A stretch of DNA of 64,000 nt, taken from Tatumella punctata (GTDB taxonomy: Bacteria > Pseudomonadota > Gammaproteobacteria > Enterobacterales > Enterobacteriaceae). The stretch covers positions 1 through 64,000 of the forward strand of contig NZ_BAAAFW010000093.1 in the NCBI RefSeq assembly GCF_039523735.1. The letters are read 5' to 3'. Within the stretch, counting starts at the first letter, position 1; the number at the start of each line of letters is the position of its first letter. Under the pieces are notes generated by a model, which saw only the letters and a list, made by a program, of their open reading frames with translations, was not told the DNA's origin and ran no database searches. The position numbers and the translations under genes are program-made. Positions 43,590 to 51,749 of this stretch are shown here, piece by piece.

Positions 43590-45050
43590 ATGCGCAATTC
43601 CCCCACTGAAGACCTCAGCCTGTCATCTCCACCGGACGAACAAAGGTTTACCAGGTCAATCGGCCTGATGTCTAACTTCTCTTTAGGATTTACCTATTTA
43701 TCGCCACTCACCGCCGTTTATTCATTATTTGCTCTGGCCATGACCCTTGCCGGACCACCGGCAATCTGGTGGATACTGATCGCCGCCGCAGGGCAAATGC
43801 TGGTTGCTATGGTCTTCGGCGAAGTTGCTTCACAGTACCCGATTACCGGCGGGCTGTATCCCTGGTCACGTATCCTGTGGGGGAAAAAGTATGCGTGGAT
43901 CGCTGCGTGGATCTATCTGTGGGCTCTGGTGGTGACTATCACCTCGATTGCCGAATACAGTGCAACCTTTGTTGCAACGTTGTTCAGTTATACTCCGTCA
44001 GCATTTCACCTGTTATTAACCTCGGTAGTGCTGCTATTAATGATGATGGCAGTGAACCTTTCCGGTACCAGAAATCTGGCCCGGGTGGCACGTATCGGCT
44101 TCTGGTGCGAAATTGTCAGCGTGATTGCACTCGGCATCTACCTGTTAATTTTCCACAGAACCCAGCCTTTGTCGGTGATTTTCGATGCTATGGGCGTTGT
44201 TACCGGGCCTGCCGGTTACAGCCATGCATTTATGTCAGCATCACTGCTGGGGCTATTTATGTTTTTTGGTTTTGAAGCCTGCGGTAATGTCGCTGAAGAA
44301 GTGCAGAATCCCGGCAGGAAAATTCCGGTTGCGATGATGCTCAGTATTTTGTTTGGTGCTATTTCAGCGATTATTTCCGTGGCCGGGTATCTGCTCTCTT
44401 ATCCGGACCTGCAAGGGATTGTGTCGGGAAAAATTGCCAACCCGATCGCTGAAATACTGAATAATGCCCTCGGTCCGCAGGGAGAGAAGATTTTTGTCGG
44501 GGTCGCCGTTATTGCTATGTTGTCATGCATTCTGTCACTGCAGGCAGCTCTGAGCAGACTGTTGTTCTCCTTTTCACGCGACAATATGCTACCCGCCAGC
44601 CGCTGGATGGCGAAAATCTCAGCAAATAATGTTCCTGACAACGCTATGATCGTCAGCTGCGTGTTACCCCTGCTGATGTGTGTCTGGGTATATTACCAGC
44701 CCGATAATCTTGCCAGGATCACCGCGTTTGCCGTGGCAGGGATTTATATCTCTTTCCAGATGGTGGTGCTTGCAGCCCTGCGCAAACGGCTGCAGGGCCG
44801 GAAACCGGCCGGCAGCTGGACTTTAGGCCGTTACGGGTTGCCGGTGAATATTCTGGCCCTTGCCTATGGCCTGGCCGGTATTTACCTGCTCTGTCAGCCC
44901 GGTCCCGGCAGCAATCTTGCTGATCAGTGGATTGTGGTCACCGGACTGGCGGTGGTCTTTCTGTCCGGTGCTTTATATTTGTTGCTCGCACGACCAGACC
45001 ACAACACAGAACAAGGTACCCATTATCAGCCGGATATTACCACTGACTGA
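43590..45050 (+). CDS. APC-family amine/amino acid transporter
   Basis: A 486-residue carrier with about 12 membrane segments. IGLMSNFSLGFTYLSPLTAV, GEVASQYPITGGLYPWSRIL, AAWIYLWALVVTITSIAEYS and FEACGNVAEEVQNPGRKIPV are typical of the amino acid-polyamine-organocation superfamily (GABA permease/BAT1-like branch). The substrate is likely an amine or omega-amino acid given the adjacent PuuP-like carrier, amine oxidase and aldehyde dehydrogenase. First gene of the plus-strand unit, under the ACATAA-N6-TTATGT operator; it ends in a terminator-like hairpin. Confidence 0.88.
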   Translation: MRNSPTEDLSLSSPPDEQRFTRSIGLMSNFSLGFTYLSPLTAVYSLFALAMTLAGPPAIWWILIAAAGQMLVAMVFGEVASQYPITGGLYPWSRILWGKKYAWIAAWIYLWALVVTITSIAEYSATFVATLFSYTPSAFHLLLTSVVLLLMMMAVNLSGTRNLARVARIGFWCEIVSVIALGIYLLIFHRTQPLSVIFDAMGVVTGPAGYSHAFMSASLLGLFMFFGFEACGNVAEEVQNPGRKIPVAMMLSILFGAISAIISVAGYLLSYPDLQGIVSGKIANPIAEILNNALGPQGEKIFVGVAVIAMLSCILSLQAALSRLLFSFSRDNMLPASRWMAKISANNVPDNAMIVSCVLPLLMCVWVYYQPDNLARITAFAVAGIYISFQMVVLAALRKRLQGRKPAGSWTLGRYGLPVNILALAYGLAGIYLLCQPGPGSNLADQWIVVTGLAVVFLSGALYLLLARPDHNTEQGTHYQPDITTD

Positions 45051-45055
45051 TTAAC

Positions 45056-45098
45056 CTGCTGCGGGCGAAAAATTGGCCCGCTGCAGATTGTCGTTATT
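45056..45098 (+). terminator. Terminator-like hairpin after the first APC transporter
   Basis: CTGCTGCGGGC (45056-45066) pairs with GCCCGCTGCAG (45076-45086), one mismatch, followed by T-rich sequence. It probably reduces read-through to the PuuP-like gene. Confidence 0.6.
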
Positions 45099-45168
45099 TT
45101 ATTTTTTATCGCTGTCCGCGTATGCCGCAGCAGGATACCTGTACCCGCCAACCCTGAAAGGTATAATT

Positions 45169-46494
45169 ATGCAATCCAATACAACTTCAAAAAGAAACCT
45201 GTCCTTGTGGCAGGTCGTTATTATCGGTATCGCCTATATGACACCGATGACGGTATTTGATACCTTCGGGATTGTCTCCGGAGTGACCTACGGCAGAGTA
45301 CCGCTGACTTATCTGCTTGCACTGGTTGCGGTATTATTTACAGCCCAGAGTTACGGACGACTGGTCAAAGAATACCCGTCATCCGGTTCTGCCTACACTT
45401 ATACCCGCAGTATATTCGGCGCTCATACGGGGTTTATGGTTGGCTGGTCGTCACTGCTGGATTATATCCTGTTACCAATGATTAACTCATTATTAGCCGG
45501 TATCTATCTGCAGTCCCTGCTACCGGCTGTACCGGTATGGGTTTCTATTCTGATATTCACCAGCCTGGTGACCTTTTTTAATTGCTGTAATATTAAAATC
45601 CTCGCCAATGCAAACTTTTTATTCGTCGGGCTGCCTGTCTTACTGATGGTGGTATTTATTTATATGGTGGTCCATGACCTGAGTAGCAGTCACGGTATTC
45701 AGCGGGTAATGACCCTCGCCCCCTTGCTTAACCAGCATCACAGTATTATGCCTCTGATTAGCGGAGCCGCTATTCTTTGTTTTTCTTATCTTGGTTTTGA
45801 CGCTGTCACCACCCTGTCCGGAGAAACAGAGAATCCCTCTGGGATTATCCCGAAAGCCATTTTTTATACGGCCTTAAGTGGCGGGGTTATTTTCTTCGTC
45901 GCTGCCTGGTTTATTCAGCTTTACTACCCGGACAACTCCGCATTTAAAAATCCGACCGAGGCATTACCGGAAATTGTACTGTATGTCGGTGGCCGGTTAT
46001 TCCAGTCCATATTTCTGGTGGCTATTCTGTGTAATACCTTTGCCTCAGCACTCGCCTCCCATGCCAGTTCAGCAAGGTTGCTGAATATTATGGGTAAGGA
46101 AAACCGCCTGACGTCTCCGGTATTTGGATATATTCACCCGAAGACTAACACACCTCTGTATTGTGTCCTGCTGACAGGGATCATTTCCTTAAGTTCGATA
46201 TTTTTTGGTCTGGATACTGCGGTGTCGTTAATCAGCTTCGGCGCATTAGTCGCCTTCAGTTCAGTAAATATTTGCGTTATCGCAAAATTTGCCTGTCAGG
46301 AAAAAAGAGTCGCTTCATTCAGGGATATTTTTAATCACCTTATTTCACCCTGTTGCGGGTTAGCCAGCGTCGCCTTTATGTGGGTCAGCCTGGATCATGA
46401 TGCCTTTGTACTGGGATCCGTATGGGCCGCAGCAGGCTTAGTCTGGGTTATTTATAACAGTGTCAGTAAATCATCAGTGATGGCCTCCGAATAA
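45169..46494 (+). CDS. PuuP-like putrescine/amine importer
   Basis: A 441-residue APC carrier closely patterned on E. coli PuuP: SLWQVVIIGIAYMTPMTVFD, TFGIVSGVTYGRVPLTYLLA, EYPSSGSAYTYTRS, GFMVGWSSLLDYILLPMINS, CFSYLGFDAVTTLSGETENP and ASALASHASSARLLNIMG. PuuP imports putrescine. The ATG at 45169 is chosen (AAAGG upstream, homology begins there); the frame extends upstream through the terminator region without homology. It lies 61 bases before the oxidase gene, probably in one transcript. Confidence 0.9.
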   Translation: MQSNTTSKRNLSLWQVVIIGIAYMTPMTVFDTFGIVSGVTYGRVPLTYLLALVAVLFTAQSYGRLVKEYPSSGSAYTYTRSIFGAHTGFMVGWSSLLDYILLPMINSLLAGIYLQSLLPAVPVWVSILIFTSLVTFFNCCNIKILANANFLFVGLPVLLMVVFIYMVVHDLSSSHGIQRVMTLAPLLNQHHSIMPLISGAAILCFSYLGFDAVTTLSGETENPSGIIPKAIFYTALSGGVIFFVAAWFIQLYYPDNSAFKNPTEALPEIVLYVGGRLFQSIFLVAILCNTFASALASHASSARLLNIMGKENRLTSPVFGYIHPKTNTPLYCVLLTGIISLSSIFFGLDTAVSLISFGALVAFSSVNICVIAKFACQEKRVASFRDIFNHLISPCCGLASVAFMWVSLDHDAFVLGSVWAAAGLVWVIYNSVSKSSVMASE

Positions 46495-46555
46495 ACGGGG
46501 CCAGTTATGCACAGTGTGTTTACCTGTGATTTTATTAATCTGCCGGAAATAAAAA

Positions 46556-47992
46556 ATGGATATAAAAAATCAGTTTAGCAAGCCACAGTTAATTAATGAT
46601 GCCAAAACGCTCCCTGCCAGTGATATCAGTATTAACGGGGACTGGAACTGGGTAAGACAACAGGAAGATACCCTCAAATTTGACCCCGGGATTGCCGCGA
46701 ATTACTACGAGTCTACGCTCGCCCCCTGGATGTCATTTCCGCCACTGGAAACCGACAAGCAGTGTGAACTCGTAGTGATTGGCGGAGGCCTGCTGGGCGC
46801 GTCGACCGCTCTTCATCTGGCAGAGGCAGGTATCGATACGGTACTGCTGGAGAAAAACACTGTCGGTTCCGGCGCTTCCGGCCGTAACGGCGGGCAACTG
46901 ACCCCGGGGCTGGCACGCTGGGAGGCTGAGTCAATGCTGGAGCATTTGCCTGAAGATGAAGCCCGCCGTCTGTGGCGTTTTACCTCTGCCGAAGCAATGT
47001 CACTGATCGATGATATCGCCAGCCGTTATCAGTTACAGCTCGACCGTCAATACGGGCATCTGACGGCAGCCGTGCATCCCGGCCATATGAATGCCCTGGT
47101 ACAGGCTGCGGATGCCAGGAAATTTCTTGGCGACAGTCAGGTGACGGTGTTAGGTAATTATCAGCTTCAGGAACATATCCACTCAGATATTTACTACGGC
47201 GGGGTGCTGGATGAATGCGGCGGACAGATTCATTCTCTGGCACTGAACCGTGGCCTGATTTACGGGTTTATGCATAACGGTGGCTGTGTGCATGAACACA
47301 GTGAAGTAATAAAGATTGAAGAAACACCGGCCGGTACGCGGGTACATACCGCATCCGGCGTGATTACCGCTACCCGGGGGGTGGTGATCGCCGTCCATGA
47401 CGCCACCCACGCACTGCTTAACCAAAATAACGCAACCACATTACCCTTTTATACCTATGTGGGGGTCACTTCACCAATTGACGGTGGTCACCAGACACTG
47501 CTGCCAACCGGTAAGCCGGTCTATGATACTCAGTTACAGATCGATTATTATCGCCCGGTACGGAACCAGCGTTTATTGTTCGGCGGGCAAGGCACCGGTA
47601 TGCGCTGGGATAATAACCGCACAGTTGATTATCTGACTTCACGCCTGCGTACCGTGTTTTCTCAGCGCGAAGATATTGAACTGGATTTTGCCTGGAGCGG
47701 CACCACCGATTTAACCCTCAACGGTGCAACAGATTGCCGGAAATCCGGGCTAAACAGCCAGATATATTCAGTCCATGGCTGGAGCGGTCATGGGGTGGCC
47801 CAGACGGTGAGAATCGGCAAAGCGATTACCGATGATATTACCGGCAGGAATGATGACTTCCGGATGCTGACCTCGATTAAGCACACCTCGTTACTGCTTG
47901 GTCGTCAGCTGGCACCGGTCGCCATTCCGCTGGCCAAGACACTGCTGGGGATCTCGGCGAAATTAACACCGGGTAAAATGATTTCATTCTGA
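46556..47992 (+). CDS. FAD-dependent amine oxidoreductase (PuuB/DadA-like)
   Basis: A 478-residue flavoprotein of the DAO family. The dinucleotide-binding motif is CELVVIGGGLLGASTALHLA, followed by VLLEKNTVGSGASGRNGGQL; the C-terminal FAD region is SVHGWSGHGVAQTVRIGKAI. E. coli PuuB (gamma-glutamylputrescine oxidase) has the same layout including 'GASGRNGGQ'. It should oxidise an amine to an aldehyde for the downstream dehydrogenase. There is no gamma-glutamylputrescine synthetase (PuuA) or hydrolase (PuuD) in the window, so a free or otherwise conjugated amine may be the substrate. Confidence 0.88.
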   Translation: MDIKNQFSKPQLINDAKTLPASDISINGDWNWVRQQEDTLKFDPGIAANYYESTLAPWMSFPPLETDKQCELVVIGGGLLGASTALHLAEAGIDTVLLEKNTVGSGASGRNGGQLTPGLARWEAESMLEHLPEDEARRLWRFTSAEAMSLIDDIASRYQLQLDRQYGHLTAAVHPGHMNALVQAADARKFLGDSQVTVLGNYQLQEHIHSDIYYGGVLDECGGQIHSLALNRGLIYGFMHNGGCVHEHSEVIKIEETPAGTRVHTASGVITATRGVVIAVHDATHALLNQNNATTLPFYTYVGVTSPIDGGHQTLLPTGKPVYDTQLQIDYYRPVRNQRLLFGGQGTGMRWDNNRTVDYLTSRLRTVFSQREDIELDFAWSGTTDLTLNGATDCRKSGLNSQIYSVHGWSGHGVAQTVRIGKAITDDITGRNDDFRMLTSIKHTSLLLGRQLAPVAIPLAKTLLGISAKLTPGKMISF

Positions 47993-48001
47993 TCCTGCCC
48001 C

Positions 48002-48023
48002 GCCTGTCATTCCGGTGACAGGC
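48002..48023. terminator. Hairpin between convergent oxidase and Cache genes
   Basis: GCCTGTCA (48002-48009), TTCCGG, TGACAGGC (48016-48023). Perfect 8-base stem, no T tract. Confidence 0.4.
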
Positions 48024-48032
48024 AGACAGGCA

Positions 48033-48752
48033 CTACGCTTCCGGGAAGAAAATCCGGAAAAAGTCACTGTGAATAATATCTCTGTGATGCTGATACTCCA
48101 CCAGCGAACCGGTCCGGTAACCCGGATGACTGGACACCATCACCCGCCCGTGGCGATTAATAATGACCGGTTTTTTCCGGCACTGACGGATCAGTGTCAG
48201 TAACTCGGCTTCAATAACGCTCACCAGCATGTCCACCACCGCCACACCTGCCAGCCTGCCGCCAGTGATTACCGGTGAAGAAGCGGTCATGGTATACGCC
48301 GAGGTGCAGATATAATCCACATACGGGCCGTGAAGATTGACGGTTTGCTGTTGCGGCTGCTTAAACCAGTCAAACGTACTGAAATCCAGCCGTTGCTGGG
48401 TGGCCTGATCCAGTTCCAGGCAAGACGTCCGGTGACTGCCCGGGCTTTTAAACCACCATTCAAGGAACCAGTAAGGCTGATGATTCTCAGCCGAATACTG
48501 ATGGCTGGCGAAACCGGCACCAAAGCAATAATCGCTCTCAGTCAGAACCTGTTCTATCGCCGGGAACAGGGTTTTTCGTAACCGATTGTCCGGTAATGTC
48601 TGCGGCAAAGATTCACCGGCTGTCATACGGGTCAGCCGTTCGGCCAGTAATCGTGAAAGCTGTTGTGCAGATGCGGTGACCGCCTGCAGCAGATGGCCGG
48701 TTTTCTCTGCCAGTTGTTTTTTACATTCATCATCACTGAGCATATTGTTCAC
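48033..48752 (-). CDS. Soluble Cache-like sensor domain protein
   Basis: A 239-residue protein without signal peptide or membrane segments. An N-terminal helix (about 1-50) precedes a double-Cache-like fold: YCFGAGFASHQY, QPYWFLEWWFK, FDWFKQPQQQTVNLHGPYVD, YTMTASSPVITGGRLAGVAV and KPVIINRHGRVMVSSHPGYR. The pattern 'YDWF/Y...GPYVD...T.S.P' is that of the membrane-distal pocket of dCache sensors, which bind amino acids and amines. Here the domain is free and cytoplasmic with no output module. The start is the GTG at 48752, overlapping the regulator stop (TAGTG); ATG 48743 is an alternative. Co-transcribed with the GntR regulator, so it probably feeds ligand status to it (inference). Confidence 0.72.
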   Translation of the reverse strand: MNNMLSDDECKKQLAEKTGHLLQAVTASAQQLSRLLAERLTRMTAGESLPQTLPDNRLRKTLFPAIEQVLTESDYCFGAGFASHQYSAENHQPYWFLEWWFKSPGSHRTSCLELDQATQQRLDFSTFDWFKQPQQQTVNLHGPYVDYICTSAYTMTASSPVITGGRLAGVAVVDMLVSVIEAELLTLIRQCRKKPVIINRHGRVMVSSHPGYRTGSLVEYQHHRDIIHSDFFRIFFPEA

Positions 48753-49477
48753 TATGTTGTATGAATACTGAATTTCAACTCGATCAGTCTGGAAATAAAC
48801 TGATTAATCAGTTGTCCGGCAACCTCCATTGCCTGTAATGCTTCGTTATTACGGAATGCGGCCAGCAACTGCCGGTAACTCAGGACGACGGTACGGTGAA
48901 AGTCATCGGACTGATATAACGGGGTCACCAGTGCCGCCCATTCCGCCTGGATCATCAGTTCCTGGTTGGCAATCCGCGCCGACTGAGAGTTAGCGGCAAT
49001 GGTCAGCAGACAACGCATATCTGACTGACAACGAAGTTCCGGTGTCGCTGATTGCTCAAGAGTATCAATGAACTGCGATAATCCATGGACGTCACGGTCT
49101 GTCATCCGCGACGTTGCCAGCCGTGTGGCGTGGACAAAGATCGCACAATGCCATTCACCGAGATCTGACAGATACTCAGTGCTGATATTTTGCAGCGCAT
49201 CGAACGCAGACCGATCTTTGGCAATCGATTCAGCAACAAAACTGCCACCGTTACGTCCGCGGGCGGTATAAATCAGTCCTTTAGCCCGCAATGTATTCAG
49301 CGCCTCACGAATGGTGATATGGGAGACCCCCATCATCCGTGCTAAATCTGCCTCATTAGGCAGTTGCTCATTGGCTGCCAGTAAGCCGGAAATAATGGCA
49401 TTCGCCAGTCGCTGAATAATCTGATCAGAACGGCTGGATTGACCAATAGGCGAGAAAATCACAGCATGAGTAATCAT
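48752..49477 (-). CDS. GntR-family (FadR/FCD type) transcriptional regulator
   Basis: A 241-residue regulator. The N-terminal winged helix-turn-helix is SDQIIQRLANAIISGLLAAN and LPNEADLARMMGVSHITIRE, followed by LRAKGLIYTARGRNGGSFVA. The all-helical C-terminal FCD domain (about 85-235) includes DLGEWHCAIFVHATRLATSR. FCD domains bind small carboxylates, often with a metal. GAGG lies 4-5 bases before the ATG. It is divergent to the aldehyde dehydrogenase gene and near the amine transport genes; the shared inverted repeat before both plus-strand units is its probable operator. Confidence 0.9.
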   Translation of the reverse strand: MITHAVIFSPIGQSSRSDQIIQRLANAIISGLLAANEQLPNEADLARMMGVSHITIREALNTLRAKGLIYTARGRNGGSFVAESIAKDRSAFDALQNISTEYLSDLGEWHCAIFVHATRLATSRMTDRDVHGLSQFIDTLEQSATPELRCQSDMRCLLTIAANSQSARIANQELMIQAEWAALVTPLYQSDDFHRTVVLSYRQLLAAFRNNEALQAMEVAGQLINQFISRLIELKFSIHTT

Positions 49478-49612
49478 AGACCTCGTGATTTCTTGTGTTA
49501 TTGCTTAAAAGAAAAGGGGGAATATTGATACCACAAAACCCGCCACAAATATACGTAACTCCCGCGCCGGAGCCAGAGAAAACGGGGTTGTCTGGCCAGA
49601 TGCTGAACAATA

Positions 49613-49650
49613 CAGAATATGGCAGCCCTGTGTCATTCTGCCATATTCTG
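49613..49650. repeat. 13-base perfect inverted repeat in the GntR/aldehyde dehydrogenase intergenic region
   Basis: CAGAATATGGCAG (49613-49625) and CTGCCATATTCTG (49638-49650) with a 12-base spacer, in the divergent promoter region. No T tract follows. It may be a second regulator-binding site or a leader hairpin. Confidence 0.6.
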
Positions 49651-49669
49651 ATGCTGCTGATACCCGGCA

Positions 49670-49690
49670 GCCATATAAAAATCATATGGC
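49670..49690. promoter_or_regulatory. Inverted repeat GCCATAT-N7-ATATGGC
   Basis: GCCATAT (49670-49676) and ATATGGC (49684-49690). It shares the ATATGGC core with the larger repeat 20 bases to the left, giving four ATATGGC half sites in 80 bases. Confidence 0.5.
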
Positions 49691-49724
49691 ACTAACCCTG
49701 TAATTTTCCACAGACCGGTGATAA

Positions 49725-49744
49725 AACATAATAAATATTATGTT
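49725..49744. promoter_or_regulatory. Inverted repeat AACATAAT-N4-ATTATGTT (copy 2)
   Basis: Perfect 8-base arms (49725-49732 and 49737-49744) just before the AAAGGA of the aldehyde dehydrogenase gene. Its core ACATAA-N6-TTATGT is identical to copy 1 at 43523-43540. The position at the translation start suits repression. Confidence 0.65.
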
Positions 49745-49758
49745 AAAGGATATTCTCC

Positions 49759-51183
49759 GTGCGTAAATTATCTCACTTTATTAATAATGTTTTTCTGCCG
49801 GAAAACAGTGACCACTATTTCGAATTAATCAGTCCGGTCAACGGACAGGCATATGCCCTGTGTCCGGAAGCCGGTCCTCAGGAGGTCGATGCCGCTTACC
49901 ATGCCGCGCAACAGGCGTTCCGTCTCTGGAAGAAGACCACACCGGCCGCACGACAAAAAGCATTACTGCTGCTGGCTGATGCTATAGCGCAGCATGCAGA
50001 TCAGATAATTGAACTGCAGAGCCAGGAAACCGGACAACTTAAACACTTTATCCGCCAGGAAGAGATTGTGGCCTCCTGTGATACGGTCCGTTTTTTTGCC
50101 GGGGCTGCCCGCTGTCAGGAAGGTAAAGCCTCCGCAGAATATATCAGTGGTTTTAATTCAGTGATCCGCCGTGAACCTCTGGGAGTGGTCGGACAGGTCA
50201 CTCCCTGGAATTACCCGTTTATGATGGCGATCTGGAAGATTGCCCCGGCCTTAGCCGCCGGTAATACTCTGGTACTGAAGCCCGGCGACACCACCCCGCT
50301 CAGCACGCTGTTACTGGCCGAAATTGCGGCGCCTTTCTTTCCTGAAGGCTGTATCAATGTCGTGCTGGGCAAAGCCGCCACCGGGGCGCTGGTGGTATCT
50401 TCGCCACAGGCCTCGCTGGTGTCGATCACCGGTTCAGTGCGTGCCGGATTACAGGTTGCTGCCTCTGCGGCCGCAAACCTGACCCGTGCCCACCTCGAAC
50501 TGGGGGGAAAAGCACCGGCGATTGTCTTTGCCGATGCTGATATTCCCAAAGCCGCCAGTACCCTGTGTGCCGCTGGTTTTTTTAATGCCGGCCAGGACTG
50601 TACCGCTGCCACCCGTCTTATCGTCCAGCACAGTATTTATCCGCAGTTTCTTGAGGCAGTACTGAGCGAAATCCGTCAGCTGCGTTACGGTTTACCCGAT
50701 GACACCGGCGCATTTTATGGCGCACTCAACAGTAAGCAGCAGCTGGAACAGGTGAAAGGCTTTATTGAACGCCTGCCCGCCCATGCAACAATTGAGGCCG
50801 GTGGCAAAGCGGCCGACAGTGACGGCTTTTATTTCGAACCCACCCTGATTTCCGGGCTGCATCAGCAGGATGAGGCTATTCAGCGTGAAGTGTTCGGGCC
50901 AGTGATGACTATTCAGTCTTTCGGCACTGCGGATGAGGCATTATCGATGGCGAATGATGTGGACTTTGGTCTGGCAGCCAGTGTCTGGACAAAGGATCAT
51001 CGCCGCGCCCACCAGATCAGTAATGATCTTGATTTCGGTACCGTATGGATTAACAACCATATTCCTCTTTGTGCCGAAATGCCCCACGGCGGGTTTAAGA
51101 AATCAGGTTACGGCAAAGATCTGTCCGCCTACTCTCTTGAAGAATATACCCGTATCAAACATGTGATGAGTGATATTTCCTGA
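49759..51183 (+). CDS. Aminobutyraldehyde-type aldehyde dehydrogenase (PatD-like)
   Basis: A 474-residue NAD(P)-dependent aldehyde dehydrogenase, the same length as E. coli PatD. The family residues are seen: N in VTPWNYPFMMAIWKIAPAL, E in AHLELGGKAPAIVF (about 247), catalytic Cys in FFNAGQDCTAATR (about 280), and EVFGPVMTI. FFAGAARCQEGKASAEY and LCAEMPHGGFKKSGYGKD match the gamma-aminobutyraldehyde dehydrogenase branch. It probably converts the aldehyde made by the oxidase at 46556 into an amino acid. The start is a GTG at 49759 with AAAGGA 8 bases upstream. The SnoaL-like gene follows after 14 bases. Confidence 0.9.
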   Translation: MRKLSHFINNVFLPENSDHYFELISPVNGQAYALCPEAGPQEVDAAYHAAQQAFRLWKKTTPAARQKALLLLADAIAQHADQIIELQSQETGQLKHFIRQEEIVASCDTVRFFAGAARCQEGKASAEYISGFNSVIRREPLGVVGQVTPWNYPFMMAIWKIAPALAAGNTLVLKPGDTTPLSTLLLAEIAAPFFPEGCINVVLGKAATGALVVSSPQASLVSITGSVRAGLQVAASAAANLTRAHLELGGKAPAIVFADADIPKAASTLCAAGFFNAGQDCTAATRLIVQHSIYPQFLEAVLSEIRQLRYGLPDDTGAFYGALNSKQQLEQVKGFIERLPAHATIEAGGKAADSDGFYFEPTLISGLHQQDEAIQREVFGPVMTIQSFGTADEALSMANDVDFGLAASVWTKDHRRAHQISNDLDFGTVWINNHIPLCAEMPHGGFKKSGYGKDLSAYSLEEYTRIKHVMSDIS

Positions 51184-51197
51184 GGATAATACCGGTA

Positions 51198-51659
51198 ATG
51201 AAAAAAGTGATCTGCATTATTTTTACCCTGACCACCCTGCAGAACTGTTCGGCCGCCGGGAGCCCGCAGCAGATCGTCAAAGCGTATATGGCGGCCTGGA
51301 ATCAGCACCATGCACATCAGGCAGCCAGTTATTTTGCTCCGCAGGGAGTGTATTACGATGCGTCAGTGGGCAAACCAGTCACCGGCCGTTCTGCCGCAGA
51401 GCAACAGGTGATTGCTCCCTTTATGCAGGGAGTCCCGGATCTGAAATGGCAAATGACCGGCCAGCCTGTAGAGAATAACTCTGCGATTGCCTTTGAATGG
51501 GTCTTTTCCGGACATAATACGGGGAACTGGTCAGGAAGCCCGGCAACGGGTAAGGAAGTACGTTTTACCGGAGTCTCTTTTATCCGGCTAAAACAGGGAA
51601 AAATAATCTGGCAGGGGGATTATTATGATTCGGCCACCCTGAGCAGGGAGCTGAAATAA
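51198..51659 (+). CDS. Exported SnoaL/NTF2-like protein
   Basis: A 153-residue protein with a signal peptide (MKKVICIIFTLTTLQNCSAA) and an NTF2-like cone fold: QQIVKAYMAAWNQHHAHQAA, YFAPQGVYYDA, GRSAAEQQVIAPFMQGVPDL, GVSFIRLKQGKIIWQGDYYD. This is the SnoaL-like polyketide cyclase pattern, widely used as a small-molecule binding or isomerase fold. Its periplasmic location is odd next to a cytoplasmic aldehyde dehydrogenase, with which it is probably co-transcribed (14-base gap). Function unknown. Confidence 0.8.
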   Translation: MKKVICIIFTLTTLQNCSAAGSPQQIVKAYMAAWNQHHAHQAASYFAPQGVYYDASVGKPVTGRSAAEQQVIAPFMQGVPDLKWQMTGQPVENNSAIAFEWVFSGHNTGNWSGSPATGKEVRFTGVSFIRLKQGKIIWQGDYYDSATLSRELK

Positions 51660-51711
51660 GTCAGGGCAGTGAGTCAGATACAGGGATCGAAGCGGGCCAT
51701 TGGATAAAAAG

Positions 51712-51740
51712 TCAGCCCGCGGTACTAACCGCCGGGCTGA
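51712..51740. terminator. Bidirectional terminator between the SnoaL gene and cydC
   Basis: TCAGCCCGCGGT (51712-51723) folds with ACCGCCGGGCTGA-type sequence to 51740 (one bulge). On the minus strand it is followed by ACTTTTTAT, so it serves the cyd operon well. Confidence 0.75.
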
Positions 51741-51749
51741 TGTTCAGGG

